NCBI GenBank assembly: GCA_019649035.1 | Contig: BMAT01006388.1 | Location: 9,593-53,182 of the forward strand | DNA: 43,590 nucleotides | From: Elysia marginata | Taxonomy: Eukaryota > Mollusca > Gastropoda > Plakobranchidae | Reading direction: 5' to 3' | Part shown: piece by piece, positions 11,078 through 21,224 of the stretch | Numbering within the stretch: the first letter of the stretch is position 1 | Layout: each line of letters starts with the position of its first letter | Program-made: the position numbers and the translations under genes | Notes under the pieces: model-generated | Databases searched by the model: none | Told to the model about the DNA's origin: nothing | Seen by the model: the letters and a program-made list of their open reading frames with translations, nothing else

Positions 11078-12076
11078 GTTAGTGTTTTAGATATAAGAAA
11101 CTCATTAGATCTCTGCTAATTTTGAGATAGATAAAATGCCGAGAGCCCAATACTAATTAAAATATGTTTTAAAAAAGAAAAGAATATTGAAGTTAAAATC
11201 ATTGCTGTTTTTGTGTGATTCTTCCAGTATTTTTTTTACAGGAAACAAACGATATAAGTTTACCGATAAGTTTAAAGTTATTAAAAAAACAACAACAATA
11301 AACAACAGTTTACAGAAGCAACGGTCTAACACCTTTATTAATCCCTGATGCTGCAAATTGTTCTACTCGTGATACCTTGTTTACCATTTTTAATCTTGCC
11401 ACTTGATGTATTGTAGAGAACTCATTGCATTATGAGTGGCTCCGGTTAGATAATAATTTATGTATGAGATGTTAGCATACGGATCAAAGGTCTTGTGTTA
11501 TAATCTCCCTTAGGCGTTGTACTATAATCTTTCTTAAGCCTTGCACTATAATCTTCCTCAGGCCATTTACTGTAATCTTCCACAGGCCTTACACGATAAT
11601 CTACCTTAGACCTTTCACTAAAATCTTCCAAAGGCCTCGTACTATAATTTTCCTTAGAACTTTACTGTAACCTCCCAAAAGCCTTGTACTATAATCTTCC
11701 AAAAGCCTTGTACTATAATCTTCCAAAAGCCTTGCACTATAATCTTCCAAAGGTCTGGTACTATAACCTTCCAAAGGCTATGTGCTATAATATATCTGAG
11801 GCCTTTTACTATAATCTTCCGAAGGCCTTGTACTATATTCTTCCCTAGGCCTTACATTATAATCTTCCAAATTCCTTGTACTTTAATCTTCTTTAGTCAT
11901 TGTGATCTTCCTTAGGCCTTTCACTTAAATCTCCCAAACGCCTTGTACTATAATCTTCCTTAGGCCTTGTACTATAATATTCCAAAGGCCTTGTACCATA
12001 TTCTTCCTTAGGTCTTGTACTATAATCTTTCAAAGGTCTTTTACAATAATCTTCTCTATCATCTCCTACCACACAG
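11078..12076 (+). other. Intron 8
   Basis: About 410 nt of AT-rich sequence with nothing recognised, then a 24-bp minisatellite that runs almost to the acceptor of exon 9. Confidence 0.8.
11491..12060 (+). repeat. 24-bp minisatellite, about 24 units
   Basis: Consensus unit CCTTGTACTATAATCTTCC plus AAAGG, repeated with point changes and a few indels. The unit is eight codons long, so part of the minus strand reads open as a repeated peptide of the form YSTRPKED. The array stops 16 nt before exon 9. Confidence 0.92.
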
Positions 12077-12205
12077 CTTGTCCGGAAGGAACGTACGGTC
12101 TGAACTGTGGTTTGCGCTGTTTCTGTATGCACGACGGTTCCTGTCATCCAATAGAGGGCACATGTAATTGCACTGCTGGCTGGACCGGGTCCGTGTGCGA
12201 AAAAC
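12077..12205 (+). CDS. EGF exon 9: single module, 129 nt
   Basis: The acceptor is CCTACCACACAG and the donor AAAC|GTAAGA, phase 1 at both ends. It encodes CPEGTYGLNC, RCFC, SCHPIEGTCNC and GWTGSVCEK. A 24-bp minisatellite ends 16 nt before the exon, so the array overlaps the region where the polypyrimidine tract and branch point should lie. Confidence 0.9.
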
Positions 12206-12927
12206 GTAAGAACCGTTGAGGATCAGATCTAGCCAAGCTTCTTGCTTAGTAAATGTATAAATATACCAATACAAACTATCTAAAGAAAAAGAAAATTACA
12301 TTATCCGATCTTTCCTTGTCATTATCTCTGGTTATTTTATACTAATTTTCAAACTTGAGTAGTTGTTAAAAACGAATCTTATCGCTATAATACTTTTTTC
12401 CTTACTTTGGGATAATTAGTGGTAGACTCTGAATTTTAAGCATATGTAGTAAAGTGTAGCCGAAACATTAGGGTCCGGTTTGAAGCAGAATATGGCGTCG
12501 TGGTCTAGTGGTAGACGATAAGCTTTCGGCCCAAGAGGTCCGAGGCTCGAACCCTGCGTTCGGCAGGTGACGTTTAGTCCCTGAGGAAATCTATTTACAC
12601 ACAGTCCTCCGACTCTATTGCTCGTTAAATAAATACCCGACTATGCGCTTTAATTGCTGCTCCTCTTTACGTTCAGAAGGTTATTTAGTTGATATGGATC
12701 TGTCAGGGAATCCATTTAAAACAGTTAAAGCAAGTTAGTGGGTTGTGCGGTTTTTTTTTAAATAGCTCTTAACTTTACCTTTATTTACAGTTGCAGTCAT
12801 ATGGCTTCACGGTTTGAAAGTAGTTATCTGAAACCCCACAGTCACTTGTATCCATCATAGTTCATACTTAAAAACATTGTATTGTCAACAAGGATGATCG
12901 TGAAATCTCTCTTCTTACTTTCACCAG
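12206..12927 (+). other. Intron 9
   Basis: Contains a tRNA-like SINE around 12493-12680; nothing else recognised. Confidence 0.75.
12493..12680 (+). mobile_element. tRNA-derived SINE, family B
   Basis: The head begins GGCGTCGTGGTCTAGTGG (box A region), and box B GGCTCGAACCC lies about 40 nt on. The body differs from the other tRNA-like elements in the window. The 3' edge is uncertain. The head does not close into a convincing tRNA cloverleaf, so a working tRNA gene is unlikely. Confidence 0.65.
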
Positions 12928-13056
12928 CTTGTGATAAGGGTTTCACGGGAGAGAACTGTGAGACTGCCTGCGACTGTGTCAACGGGAAAGCCTGTGACAG
13001 GTTTACTGGCGAGTGTACCTGTCTGCCAGGCTTCAAGGGCAAACGATGTGATAAGC
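12928..13056 (+). CDS. EGF exon 10: single module, 129 nt
   Basis: The acceptor is CTTACTTTCACCAG and the donor AAGC|GTGAGT, phase 1 at both ends. It encodes CDKGFTGENC, ACDC, ACDRFTGECTC and GFKGKRCDK. The usual proline after the first cysteine is replaced by aspartate, as it is in exon 13. Confidence 0.92.
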
Positions 13057-13249
13057 GTGAGTAACATGGACGCGTCGGCGTGCTCACTCTTTGGTTTATA
13101 ACCATTTTTTCTGTCCTTTTTAACCTTTGATTTTTTTGTTTTTGGTATTTTTAGCTTTCTGTTTGCTAGTTTTTTCAAGCTCCCTCTGTTTCTCCAATAA
13201 AGCGCTGTCTACATTTCCTCATGACTGACCCCATGTAACATCTTCATTT

Positions 13250-13527
13250 GGGGCAGCGTGGCGGAGTGATTAGCGCGTTGGACTCGAGATCTGGAGGTCG
13301 CGGGCTCGATTTCCGACCATGCCATGTTACAATTGCCTTGGGAAAGCAATGTGCCCTAACTTTCCCCAGTCTACCTATCTGTAAAATGGGTACCCAGCTA
13401 CAGGCTTCAAATGTATTGGTTTGCTGGGGCATTAGTGGCGCTGCTCTATGGCGACACAGTTATGCTGAGTAACGAAGACAAGTTTCCCGAAAGGGATTAA
13501 TGTAGGGTATAAAAATATAAACTTTGT
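13250..13527 (+). mobile_element. tRNA-derived SINE, family C
   Basis: The head is GGCAGCGTGGCGGAGTGATT with a tRNA-Ser/Leu-like box A. Box B GGGCTCGATTTCC is near 13302. The body includes a TGTAAAATGGGTACC segment and an AT-rich end. The edges are approximate. An open frame through it is incidental. Confidence 0.7.
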
Positions 13528-13654
13528 TACACTTTTATGCAGTTCACATGTATCAGTAACAGTCGCGTTTTTTTTTCATGCAATTTTCAAAACTGATGCA
13601 ATTATGTCAATCTTGCAAGGCATTGTTACCCAACCCATCGTTACACCACTGCCT

Positions 13655-13750
13655 GTCTGTCTTGGTGTCTCTCTCTCTATTTCTCGCTCTCTGTCTGTCT
13701 CTGTCTCTATATCTTTATCTTTCTCTCTCTCTCCCTGTGTCTCTCCCTGG
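13655..13750 (+). repeat. CT-rich low-complexity tract
   Basis: Runs of TCTCTCT and TGTCTGTCTC. Apparent open frames on both strands are compositional. Confidence 0.88.
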
Positions 13751-14036
13751 CAAATAATTCTAACATGCTCCATCAATTTCAATCACTGTTTTTTTTTAAC
13801 ATTTCTTAAGACACTCATCCATACAACAATCAATTTTTTTTTGCTTTGAGTTTAAATAAAATCAGAGTCAGACAATGTTGTCGCATGAATAGAACCAATT
13901 TCTTTGGAATGCATTGTGTTTTTCTATCATCATTCTTCTCTCCCTTTCCTTGCATTTCTTAGCGGTAATCTCAGGCCATACAACCGGCTGTATCGACAAC
14001 TGTTTTGTGTCCTATTTTGCCCGTTGTCATATGTCT

Positions 14037-14270
14037 GAAGTTTCTGTCTCTTTCTGTCTGTCCCTCTTATCCCTGTCCTTCTGTCAGCCTGCGTCTCTAG
14101 CTCTCTTTTCACTCTCACATTGTATGTCTGGATGTATCTCTGCCTCTCTTCCCCCCTCTTTCTCTTTCTGTCTCTCTCCTTGTCTGTCTATGTCTCTGTC
14201 CCTCTCTCTTGCCCCCCCTCCCCCCATACCATCTCCCTTTCTCTCCCTATCTTTCACTCTCTCCCTCTTT
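14037..14270 (+). repeat. CT-rich low-complexity tract
   Basis: Pyrimidine-rich sequence with CTGTCTGTC, CTCTCC and short C-runs. It gives long but meaningless frames in both directions. Confidence 0.88.
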
Positions 14271-14444
14271 GTCCATGCGCCTGTTTCTTTTTTTTTCATT
14301 TCATTTCCGTCCATTGTGCAATGTTTACGCCCCAAGACCCTATTTTGTTCAATATTTATTAAAAAAAACAAGTTAGCCACAAGATAAAATTAAAGACATG
14401 TCTACACAGTTCAAATACTGTCAGCTGCCGTGTATTATCCTCAG

Positions 14445-14573
14445 CGTGCCCTAGAGGGTTTTACGGACAGGACTGCAGTGGGATCTGCAAGTGTAAGAAC
14501 AAAGGCCAGTGTGATCCAACAACAGGCGACTGTTACTGTCCTGATGGATACACTGGCGAGTTCTGTCAAGATG
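14445..14573 (+). CDS. EGF exon 11: single module, 129 nt
   Basis: The acceptor is TGTATTATCCTCAG and the donor GATG|GTAAGT, phase 1 at both ends. It encodes CPRGFYGQDC, ICKC, QCDPTTGDCYC and GYTGEFCQD, with all eight cysteines at family spacing. The frame that stays open through the surrounding sequence is not the coding one; splice sites and phase fix the choice. Confidence 0.92.
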
Positions 14574-15861
14574 GTAAGTCTTTTCTCGCTTCAATGTCTT
14601 TTCAACTTTAAACAAGCGATGACAACTTGTCTCTAAAATTACGGAAAACGGTAAAAAAAACTAAGTTGTTAAAGTTTGCAGTATTGATTAATAAGAAAAA
14701 CATGATGCGTTAAATTAGTATTATTTGCGTGTTTCGGGAAAAAGTTATTTTTCAAGCGGTATCATTGTTAACAAAGGGAGGAAGAAGACGACTACCGGTT
14801 TCGTTGCACAGATTTGTTATCGATACAGTGACATCGTTATTAATTCGTCTATGCCAAGGAAACCACGAAAGGCTACCTGAAGCCCGGGCTAATTATGAGG
14901 CAGAAGCCTGTAACAACATAATAGGTTTGTTTTTTTTTGAAATTTTAGGTGCTTCTTGGCATTAAACTTTGCAGGGTAGAAAAGCTACATTTTTTCTAAA
15001 ATGTTTTATGTTTCTTTTCGACGTTTTAGACATTACTTTAAGCGTTAGACAGAGTAATTATTATTAGCATCGGGGAGACTTGTGCCTTTAACCGGGTATT
15101 TACTACTTCGGGGGAAAGTCGTTTCCCATCTTTGAATAATATCTCATTTTCGATGGTAGTAGGAAGTGGATCTAGCGGCTTTGTATATAAGATAATGTAC
15201 TGCGCAGTTAAAACATGAGTGTAAAAAAAGGAATGATGAGTTTTTTTGTTGCTAATGAAATATGAGTTTTGGTTGTGTGCTAAATAAAAAAAAGTTTTGT
15301 TTGTGTGCTAAACAAAAAATTAGTTTTGGTTGGGTGTTAACTAGTACTAAACATGAGTTTTGGTTGTGTGATTACTAAAATAAGGTTTGGTTGTGTACTA
15401 AATTAAAATGAGATTTGGTTGTGTGCTAACTAAAATGAGTTTTGTTTGTGTGCTAAGTAAAATCGGTTTTGGTTGTTTGCTAAGTAAAAATGAGTTTTGA
15501 TTGTTTGCGAAGTAAAAATCAGTTTTGGTTGTTTGCTAAGTAAAAATGAATTTTGGTCGTTTGCTAAGTAAAAATGAGTTTTGGTTGTTTGCTAAGTAAA
15601 AAATGAGTTTTGGTTGTTTGCCAAGTAAAAATGAGTTTTGGTTGTTTGCTAAGTAAAAATGAGTTTTGGTTGTTTGCTAAGTAAAAATGAGTTTTCGTTG
15701 TTTGCTAAGTAAAAATGAGTTTTGGTTGTTTGCTAAGTAAAAATGAGTTTTGGTTGTGTGCTAACTTAAAAAAAGGTTTGAGTGTGTGCAAACTAAAAAA
15801 CCCGGAGATTTTTTAACAGTAAATTGACAGTATAAATTTGGTATTGTGTGCTTTTCCCCAG
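14574..15861 (+). other. Intron 11
   Basis: About 690 nt of AT-rich sequence with nothing recognised, then a 28-bp minisatellite ending about 60 nt before exon 12. Confidence 0.8.
15262..15800 (+). repeat. 28-bp minisatellite, about 19 units
   Basis: Consensus GAGTTTTGGTTGTTTGCTAA followed by GTAAAAAT. The central units (about 15590-15750) are nearly identical, while the edges are more diverged and carry GTGTG in place of GTTTG. This pattern suggests growth from the centre by slippage or unequal exchange. Confidence 0.92.
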
Positions 15862-15990
15862 TGTGTCCATACCGGACGTTCGGAGAAGAGTGTCGCGAGC
15901 AATGTGTGTGTCCCTCGGACAGACCCTGCTACCACGTGACCGGAACCTGTTCTTGTCCCAGAGGATTAACTGGTGTCCAATGCGAGAGAA
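15862..15990 (+). CDS. EGF exon 12: single module, 129 nt
   Basis: The acceptor is TGCTTTTCCCCAG and the donor AGAA|GTGAGT, phase 1 at both ends. It encodes CPYRTFGEEC, QCVC, PCYHVTGTCSC and GLTGVQCER. Minisatellites flank it on both sides: a 28-bp unit array ends about 60 nt upstream, and a PstI-containing array starts about 37 nt downstream. Confidence 0.92.
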
Positions 15991-16026
15991 GTGAGTTTGT
16001 CTTTGTTAACATTTGACAGAGACTTT

Positions 16027-16098
16027 TATACTGCAGCCCTTTGTTGCTGTTCTTGTTTTTGCATTTCTGTGTCAAGTTGTAATTGATCCTGCAGCCCG

Positions 16099-16152
<54 letters not shown>

Positions 16153-17272
16153 TTTCGTTTGTGTGTCAATTTATAACTGATGCTGCAGCCGTTGTTTTGT
16201 TGTTTTTGTTGTTGTTGTTGTTTCATTTGTGTATCATGTTGTAACTGATGCTGCAGTACCTTGTTGTTGTTTTTTTTTATTTGTGTGTCATGTTGTAACT
16301 GAACCTGCAGTACCTTGTTGTTGTTGTTGTTGTTTATTTGTGTGTCATGTTGTAACTGATGCTGCAGTACCTTGTTGTTGTTGTTTTTTCGTTTGTGTGT
16401 CAATTTGTAACTGATGCTGCAGTACCTTGTTGTTTTTGTTGTTGTTGTTTCATTTCTGTGTCATGTTGTAACTGATGCTGCAGCCGTTGTTTTGTTGTTT
16501 TTGTTGTTTTTTTCATTTCTGTGTCATGTTGTAACTGATGCTGCAGTACCTTGTTGTTGTTGTTGTTTTTTTTTTCATTTGTGTGTCATGTTGTTACTGA
16601 TGCTGTAGTACCTTGTTGTTGTTGTTGTTGTTGTTGTTTTCATTTGTGTGTCATGTTGTAACTGATGCTGCAGTACCTTGTTGTTGTTGTTTTTTTTTTA
16701 TTTGTGTGTCATGTTGTAACTGATGCTGCAGTACCTTGTTCTTGTTATTGTTGTTGTTGTTTTTTATTTGTGTGTCATGTTGTAACTGATGTTGCAGCAC
16801 CTTTTTGTTGTTGCTTTATTTTTTTTCATTTGTGTGTCAAGTCTTAACTGATGCAGCAGCCCTTTGCTGTTGTTGTTGTTGTAGTTGTTGCTGCTGTTGT
16901 TGTTGTTGTTGTTGTTTTATTTGTGTGTCAAGTTGTAACTTGTGCTGCAGCTCGTTTTTGTTGTTATTTTTGTTGTTGACATTGTTTTGCTGTTATTGTT
17001 ATTGTGGCGTCGTTGTTTTTTGTTGTTGTCATGTCATTCTAATGCTGCAGCCTGTGTTTGTTGTTGCTGCTGTTTATGTTGTTTTGCTGTTCTTGCCCGT
17101 TTGTGATGCTGCAGCCGCTCTTGTTATATTCGATGCTGCAGTCCGTTTGCGTTGTTTATGTTGTTTTGTCTGTTGTTGTTGTTATGATTGCTATTGTTGC
17201 TGTTCTTGTATTTCTTTGCCATGTTGCAATGATGCTGCGGACAGTTGATGCTGCAGCTGTTGATGTAGTTTA
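16027..17272 (+). repeat. GTT-rich minisatellite with CTGCAG in each unit
   Basis: Units of roughly 55-90 bp have the form TTGTGTGTCATGTTGTAACT, GATGCTGCAGTACC, then a variable run of TTG and T. Each unit therefore carries its own trinucleotide microsatellite, which explains the length variation. Long Cys/Val-rich frames on the plus strand and Asn/Gln-rich frames on the minus strand are by-products. Confidence 0.92.
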
Positions 17273-19769
17273 TAAAGCAGCTGTTTCTATTTCATTTGTA
17301 CTGACGTTGCTATTTTGTTCTTATTCTTCTAATTCTGTTTTTCTTGTATGAACAAAAATTTAAATATGATAATATGTATTCGTTTTCTCGGCCTACATGA
17401 CGTCGATTTGAATAGAACCTATTAAAAAAAACTTAAGTACCAGAAAGTATATTCATACATAAAACGTTCAGTCAGTCTTATAGACTTCAATGAGAGAACT
17501 CCTGAAGCCGAAGGCGCAGAAGTTTGAACTAGCATCTATTGGTGTATTTAGATGTCAAAGCGAGCGCTGTCCATCGCAAAGTTTACCTGAGAGGACAAAA
17601 GAAATGGTAGTGAGGAATAAGAGGGTGTTAAGTGTCAATTTTTGTATTGTTTACTCCGTTAAGAATCAAAGTTTAGTTTTTTATGTAAATTGGGGCATTG
17701 ATTCTTGAAATATGTAGAGCCCTCCTCCCTTCCCCCCAAAAAAGACGAAAAGATCTATAAGCATGCAAGAATACCAAAAATAGAATCCACTGCCTAGAGG
17801 AGAAAAAATGCACAGTGAACAAGGGAGCTATATTTGATAAACAGCCTTTAAGTAAAACTGAAAACGAGGCGTCGGATAGCCAAAGATGTTGTGATTTTTA
17901 CCTTCGGTTCATCAGATTCGTGATAGACAATCAAACGGAGTTATTATTCCGCGGTAAGCTTCAGACTTTAAATAGTTATTAAATTCAATTCAGTTCAAGT
18001 TTATTCAGTCAATACAAGGTTACATTAGAACAATCTTTGAAATAAGCAATGCTCAGTCAGACGGGCAGTTTCAAACATTATGAATATTATAGTAAAGTGA
18101 ACTAGCCTGCCTAATTAACTGTAGTACAATATTTACATTCAATTTTCAAGCTTTGTAATAATCTACTTGATACCTATCTGTTCTTTCGTTGAATAAATTA
18201 TTTACACGAAAACCCAACAAAACTAGCCCTCAATGACAACAGCCAGGGAAATACTAAACTCCAACAAAAAAGGCGTACGCAGACATTTAATGAGCTGATA
18301 AACACCCTCTCATTGTGAAGTTTTCTGAGAAACAGAACAACAATTGATTCAGCGAAATAACCTGGCGCAGGTTGAGTGTTGCGACTAATCAGGTTCAAAA
18401 GGTTTCATATTAATAACGTTTCTTTATCAAAGCCTGTCTTTTCAAAGCCTCACAGTTATTTAAGCCAAGAAATTTGAATCTGAAAGCCCGCTTTATAAAA
18501 ACGCTGTCATCGTATTTCGGCTTTTCATAATCCCTCATTCTTTTCGGCTAATGCGTCGAACGGAACTCAGTTCTTTCGGGTTCATAACGATGAGAAAATT
18601 CGAAGAAAAGAACTGTGCATTAAAAGTCTACAAGTTTTCTACGCCTGGTAGCCTGGGTAGGTGGTTATACTGCACTGGGAATTATAGAATGGTGACAAAC
18701 ATTTGAACTTTACTTCGTGTCACGGTGATCATCGGCGCGTTGCTTCATTGTAGCGCATTCATCAGATAAAGGAAGTCATTACTCGTAAACTGTTAAGATT
18801 GTTTCCACTACCATCACTAAACTAAGATTCATCACTCGTGCGCGTTCTTCAGAATAAAATTTCGTGTTTTATGCTTGATGCATACTAATCACATGGAATT
18901 GACAGCCTCGGGATATTCAAACAATGGCGCCGCTGAATGATTACTTTGAGTGTGACTCTTCTGTTAATAGGTGGATTAGATGTGTTCAAATACGAAACAA
19001 AACATCGGCTATTTAAACCTGAATTATTTATGGGCTGATGTTTCTGTTGGCTTAGCTGCCATACAAAGCCTTTGTCTCGTGTTTTTTTTTAATCTGAATA
19101 GCAGATTTGGTCTTTTTAAGCATTATAAACTTAATGGATTTTTTTGACTGTTTTCTGGTAGTTTCTTTGAGAATCATTTGTCCTTTTTTCCAAAGCCAAC
19201 CATTTTGTCTTGAAAAAATACATCCTAAACAAGGGCTTTTTGCAAAAAAAAATTCATCACTTACTTGAAAAGTTTACCTAATGAGATGTAGAAAAAGTTT
19301 TAAAAAATATCGATTACAATTTTTCTATTTTTCATCATTTTTTCCACATAATATGCAATAATCGTTGTAGAGAATTGGGCTAATTTCATTTGATTATTAA
19401 TATTTTGAAAGCTCAGAGAAACTTTTGTCAAAGATATTGCACGTCACAGTGTGACATCCGAGGATTAAAACATGTTAGAAAAGATTTTTAAACTCTCACT
19501 TCGAGTTAAGGGTCACATTAATGTAGCGGACCAGTCTAGATTTAGACCCCTATCGTATTCATGGTATTTTTCTAGTCTAAAAGTTCAGCCTAAATTTATA
19601 CGCTACCTGGTACTTTTCTCTGTGTTTGTTGTTTATGGCTAAGTGTTGGTGTGCTTCCGGATTTAAATGGTTGCCTTTGGTGCGATTTGGATTCTCCTGT
19701 TCAAGTAAGCGAGTCGCTGAGAAAGGCTAATCAAGGACCTTCGCCATGAAACTCCTGTATTTAAGGAGC

Positions 19770-19865
19770 GTAGGCCTAGTGGAGAAATGGTATAAGCTAT
19801 GTTTTTCTAAGTGGCAAGGCGGTGGGTGCCGAAGCATCAATAAGTCGAAGGTTCGAATCATACTA
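19770..19865 (+). mobile_element. Possible degenerate tRNA-like SINE head
   Basis: TAGTGGAGAAATGGTATAAG could be a box A region, and AAGGTTCGAATCAT at about 19848-19861 is a good box B. No body shared with the other SINEs was recognised. This could be a coincidence. Confidence 0.35.
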
Positions 19866-21095
19866 AAGGCAGACATTTCTGGCATTTCACTAAAAAGCCT
19901 ACTTCTCTCCACTGCCAATTTCATACCTTTAAATCTTTTAATCGGAAAATTTGGGCGTAAGTCTCTTAACTTCCTATAAAAAAAATTGGCTTCTGCCAAC
20001 TCGACGACGCAAAATTAGACGATTTTATATATTTTTTTAAAGTTTACTTTATCGAAACCCATGATACATTGGGGATTTTGTAATTTTTTTTTCATTTTTG
20101 AAAGAACATTAAAACTTTTATAGGAAATTACTGACTCTGCCCTGTCCACGCTATTGTATGAAAATATAAATTTGATGGACTTTATTCTTTTTTTTATATA
20201 CCTTTTCATAGCCATTTCTCTAGGAGATCAATTTGGCTTCCGCGAAATCCGGATTTTTTTTTTTTTTTTTTGGCGTATTTAGTGTGTGGGCAAAATATGT
20301 TCTGTTTATGTTTCTGACCTAAATCTACATCACAACTTGTCAAACACCAATCTTTTCCGCATTCCTTATTGCAGAGAGCGCACTTTTCGTGTGACACGTT
20401 AGGAAAAATATGATCTTGCTAAAAAAAATACTTTTTTTTAAATCACTTTTGATATACAATTTCACAGCAATAGATAGATTTAGGTCGCAACCATACCGAC
20501 TGGGTTAAGTTTAAAAAACTAAGACCACGTTGGACAATTTTATGCTTAGACCTGCGAGTTTCCCAGGAATCAGTCGCAGTGTGGCTATCGGTTAAGCATT
20601 CAACCTGCCTCCTCAACATTAGAAAATAGATGGTGTTTATCTGTTCATTTTATTATCTCGTTTACATGGCGTTGAAAGAAGAGACACTTTAATGATATTG
20701 GTAAGGTAAAAAGCATGCCGGCAATAAAATATGTGAATCGAAAAAGGCAAAAACGGGTTTAAGGTATTTTCATTCACTTAGCTAGCGTGCATTACAAACC
20801 GGTATTAGAATGATTGGCATGTTATTAGATATATTGGTGCTTTAAAAGATAGATGAATATTTAGACAGACTGACAGTATTATATATTTAATAATGAATTG
20901 TGGGGAGGCCACACAATACAAAAGATCTGTTTCCAGTTTGTTGCTCTTGTCAGGTAAGGTTGCTATGGTGAATATAACATGTAATATCAAAAACGTGTAG
21001 CAAAAGGTTAAGTGTAAAATGAACCTTTTCCTACATGCCACATAATAAAAAACATTTTAAAAATCTCGACACTTCCCCTCTCCCCCCGAAACCAG

Positions 21096-21224
21096 AATGC
21101 GATGCTGGGACATTTGGTCTGGACTGCGCAGGAACATGTGACTGCAATGAGCACATGGTCTGTGATCACGTGACCGGTCAGTGTAGATGTCGCCGGGGAT
21201 TCTATGGAAGGAAATGTAACAAGA
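21096..21224 (+). CDS. EGF exon 13: single module, 129 nt
   Basis: The acceptor is CCCCCGAAACCAG after a C/T-rich tract and the donor AAGA|GTAAGG, phase 1 at both ends. It encodes CDAGTFGLDC, TCDC, VCDHVTGQCRC and GFYGRKCNK. The two longest introns of the window (5.1 and 5.8 kb) flank it. Confidence 0.92.

Larger units (their letters stand above)
13057..14444 (+). other. Intron 10
   Basis: Holds a SINE (13250-13527) and two CT-rich tracts. No other gene seen. Confidence 0.75.
15991..21095 (+). other. Intron 12
   Basis: Starts with a GTT/PstI minisatellite to about 17270. From 17300 to 21095 the sequence is AT-rich; it contains one weak tRNA-like segment near 19770-19860 and otherwise nothing recognised. 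Confidence 0.75.

Noticed and set aside
11893..12147. Minus-strand open frame encoding an octapeptide repeat
   Set aside because: The repeat unit is 24 bp, a multiple of three, so an open frame follows from one stop-free unit. Its 5' part reads antisense through exon 9.
12493..12570. Genuine tRNA gene
   Set aside because: Box A and box B are present, but the acceptor stem does not pair convincingly and a SINE-like body follows.
15262..15800. Regular 28-bp repeats resembling a CRISPR array
   Set aside because: The units abut with no unique spacers, the sequence lies in an animal intron, and there are no cas genes. It is a minisatellite.
16026..17351. Several Cys/Val-rich or Asn/Gln-rich open frames
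   Set aside because: They are translations of GTT repeats and the satellite core, with no independent coding signal.
19727..19999. Overlapping open frames on both strands
   Set aside because: No domain, splice context or composition shift; the segment includes a tRNA-like box B and looks like intronic repeat.
20575..20620. GTGTGGCTATCGGTTAAGCA, resembling a tRNA box A
   Set aside because: No box B follows at the expected distance.
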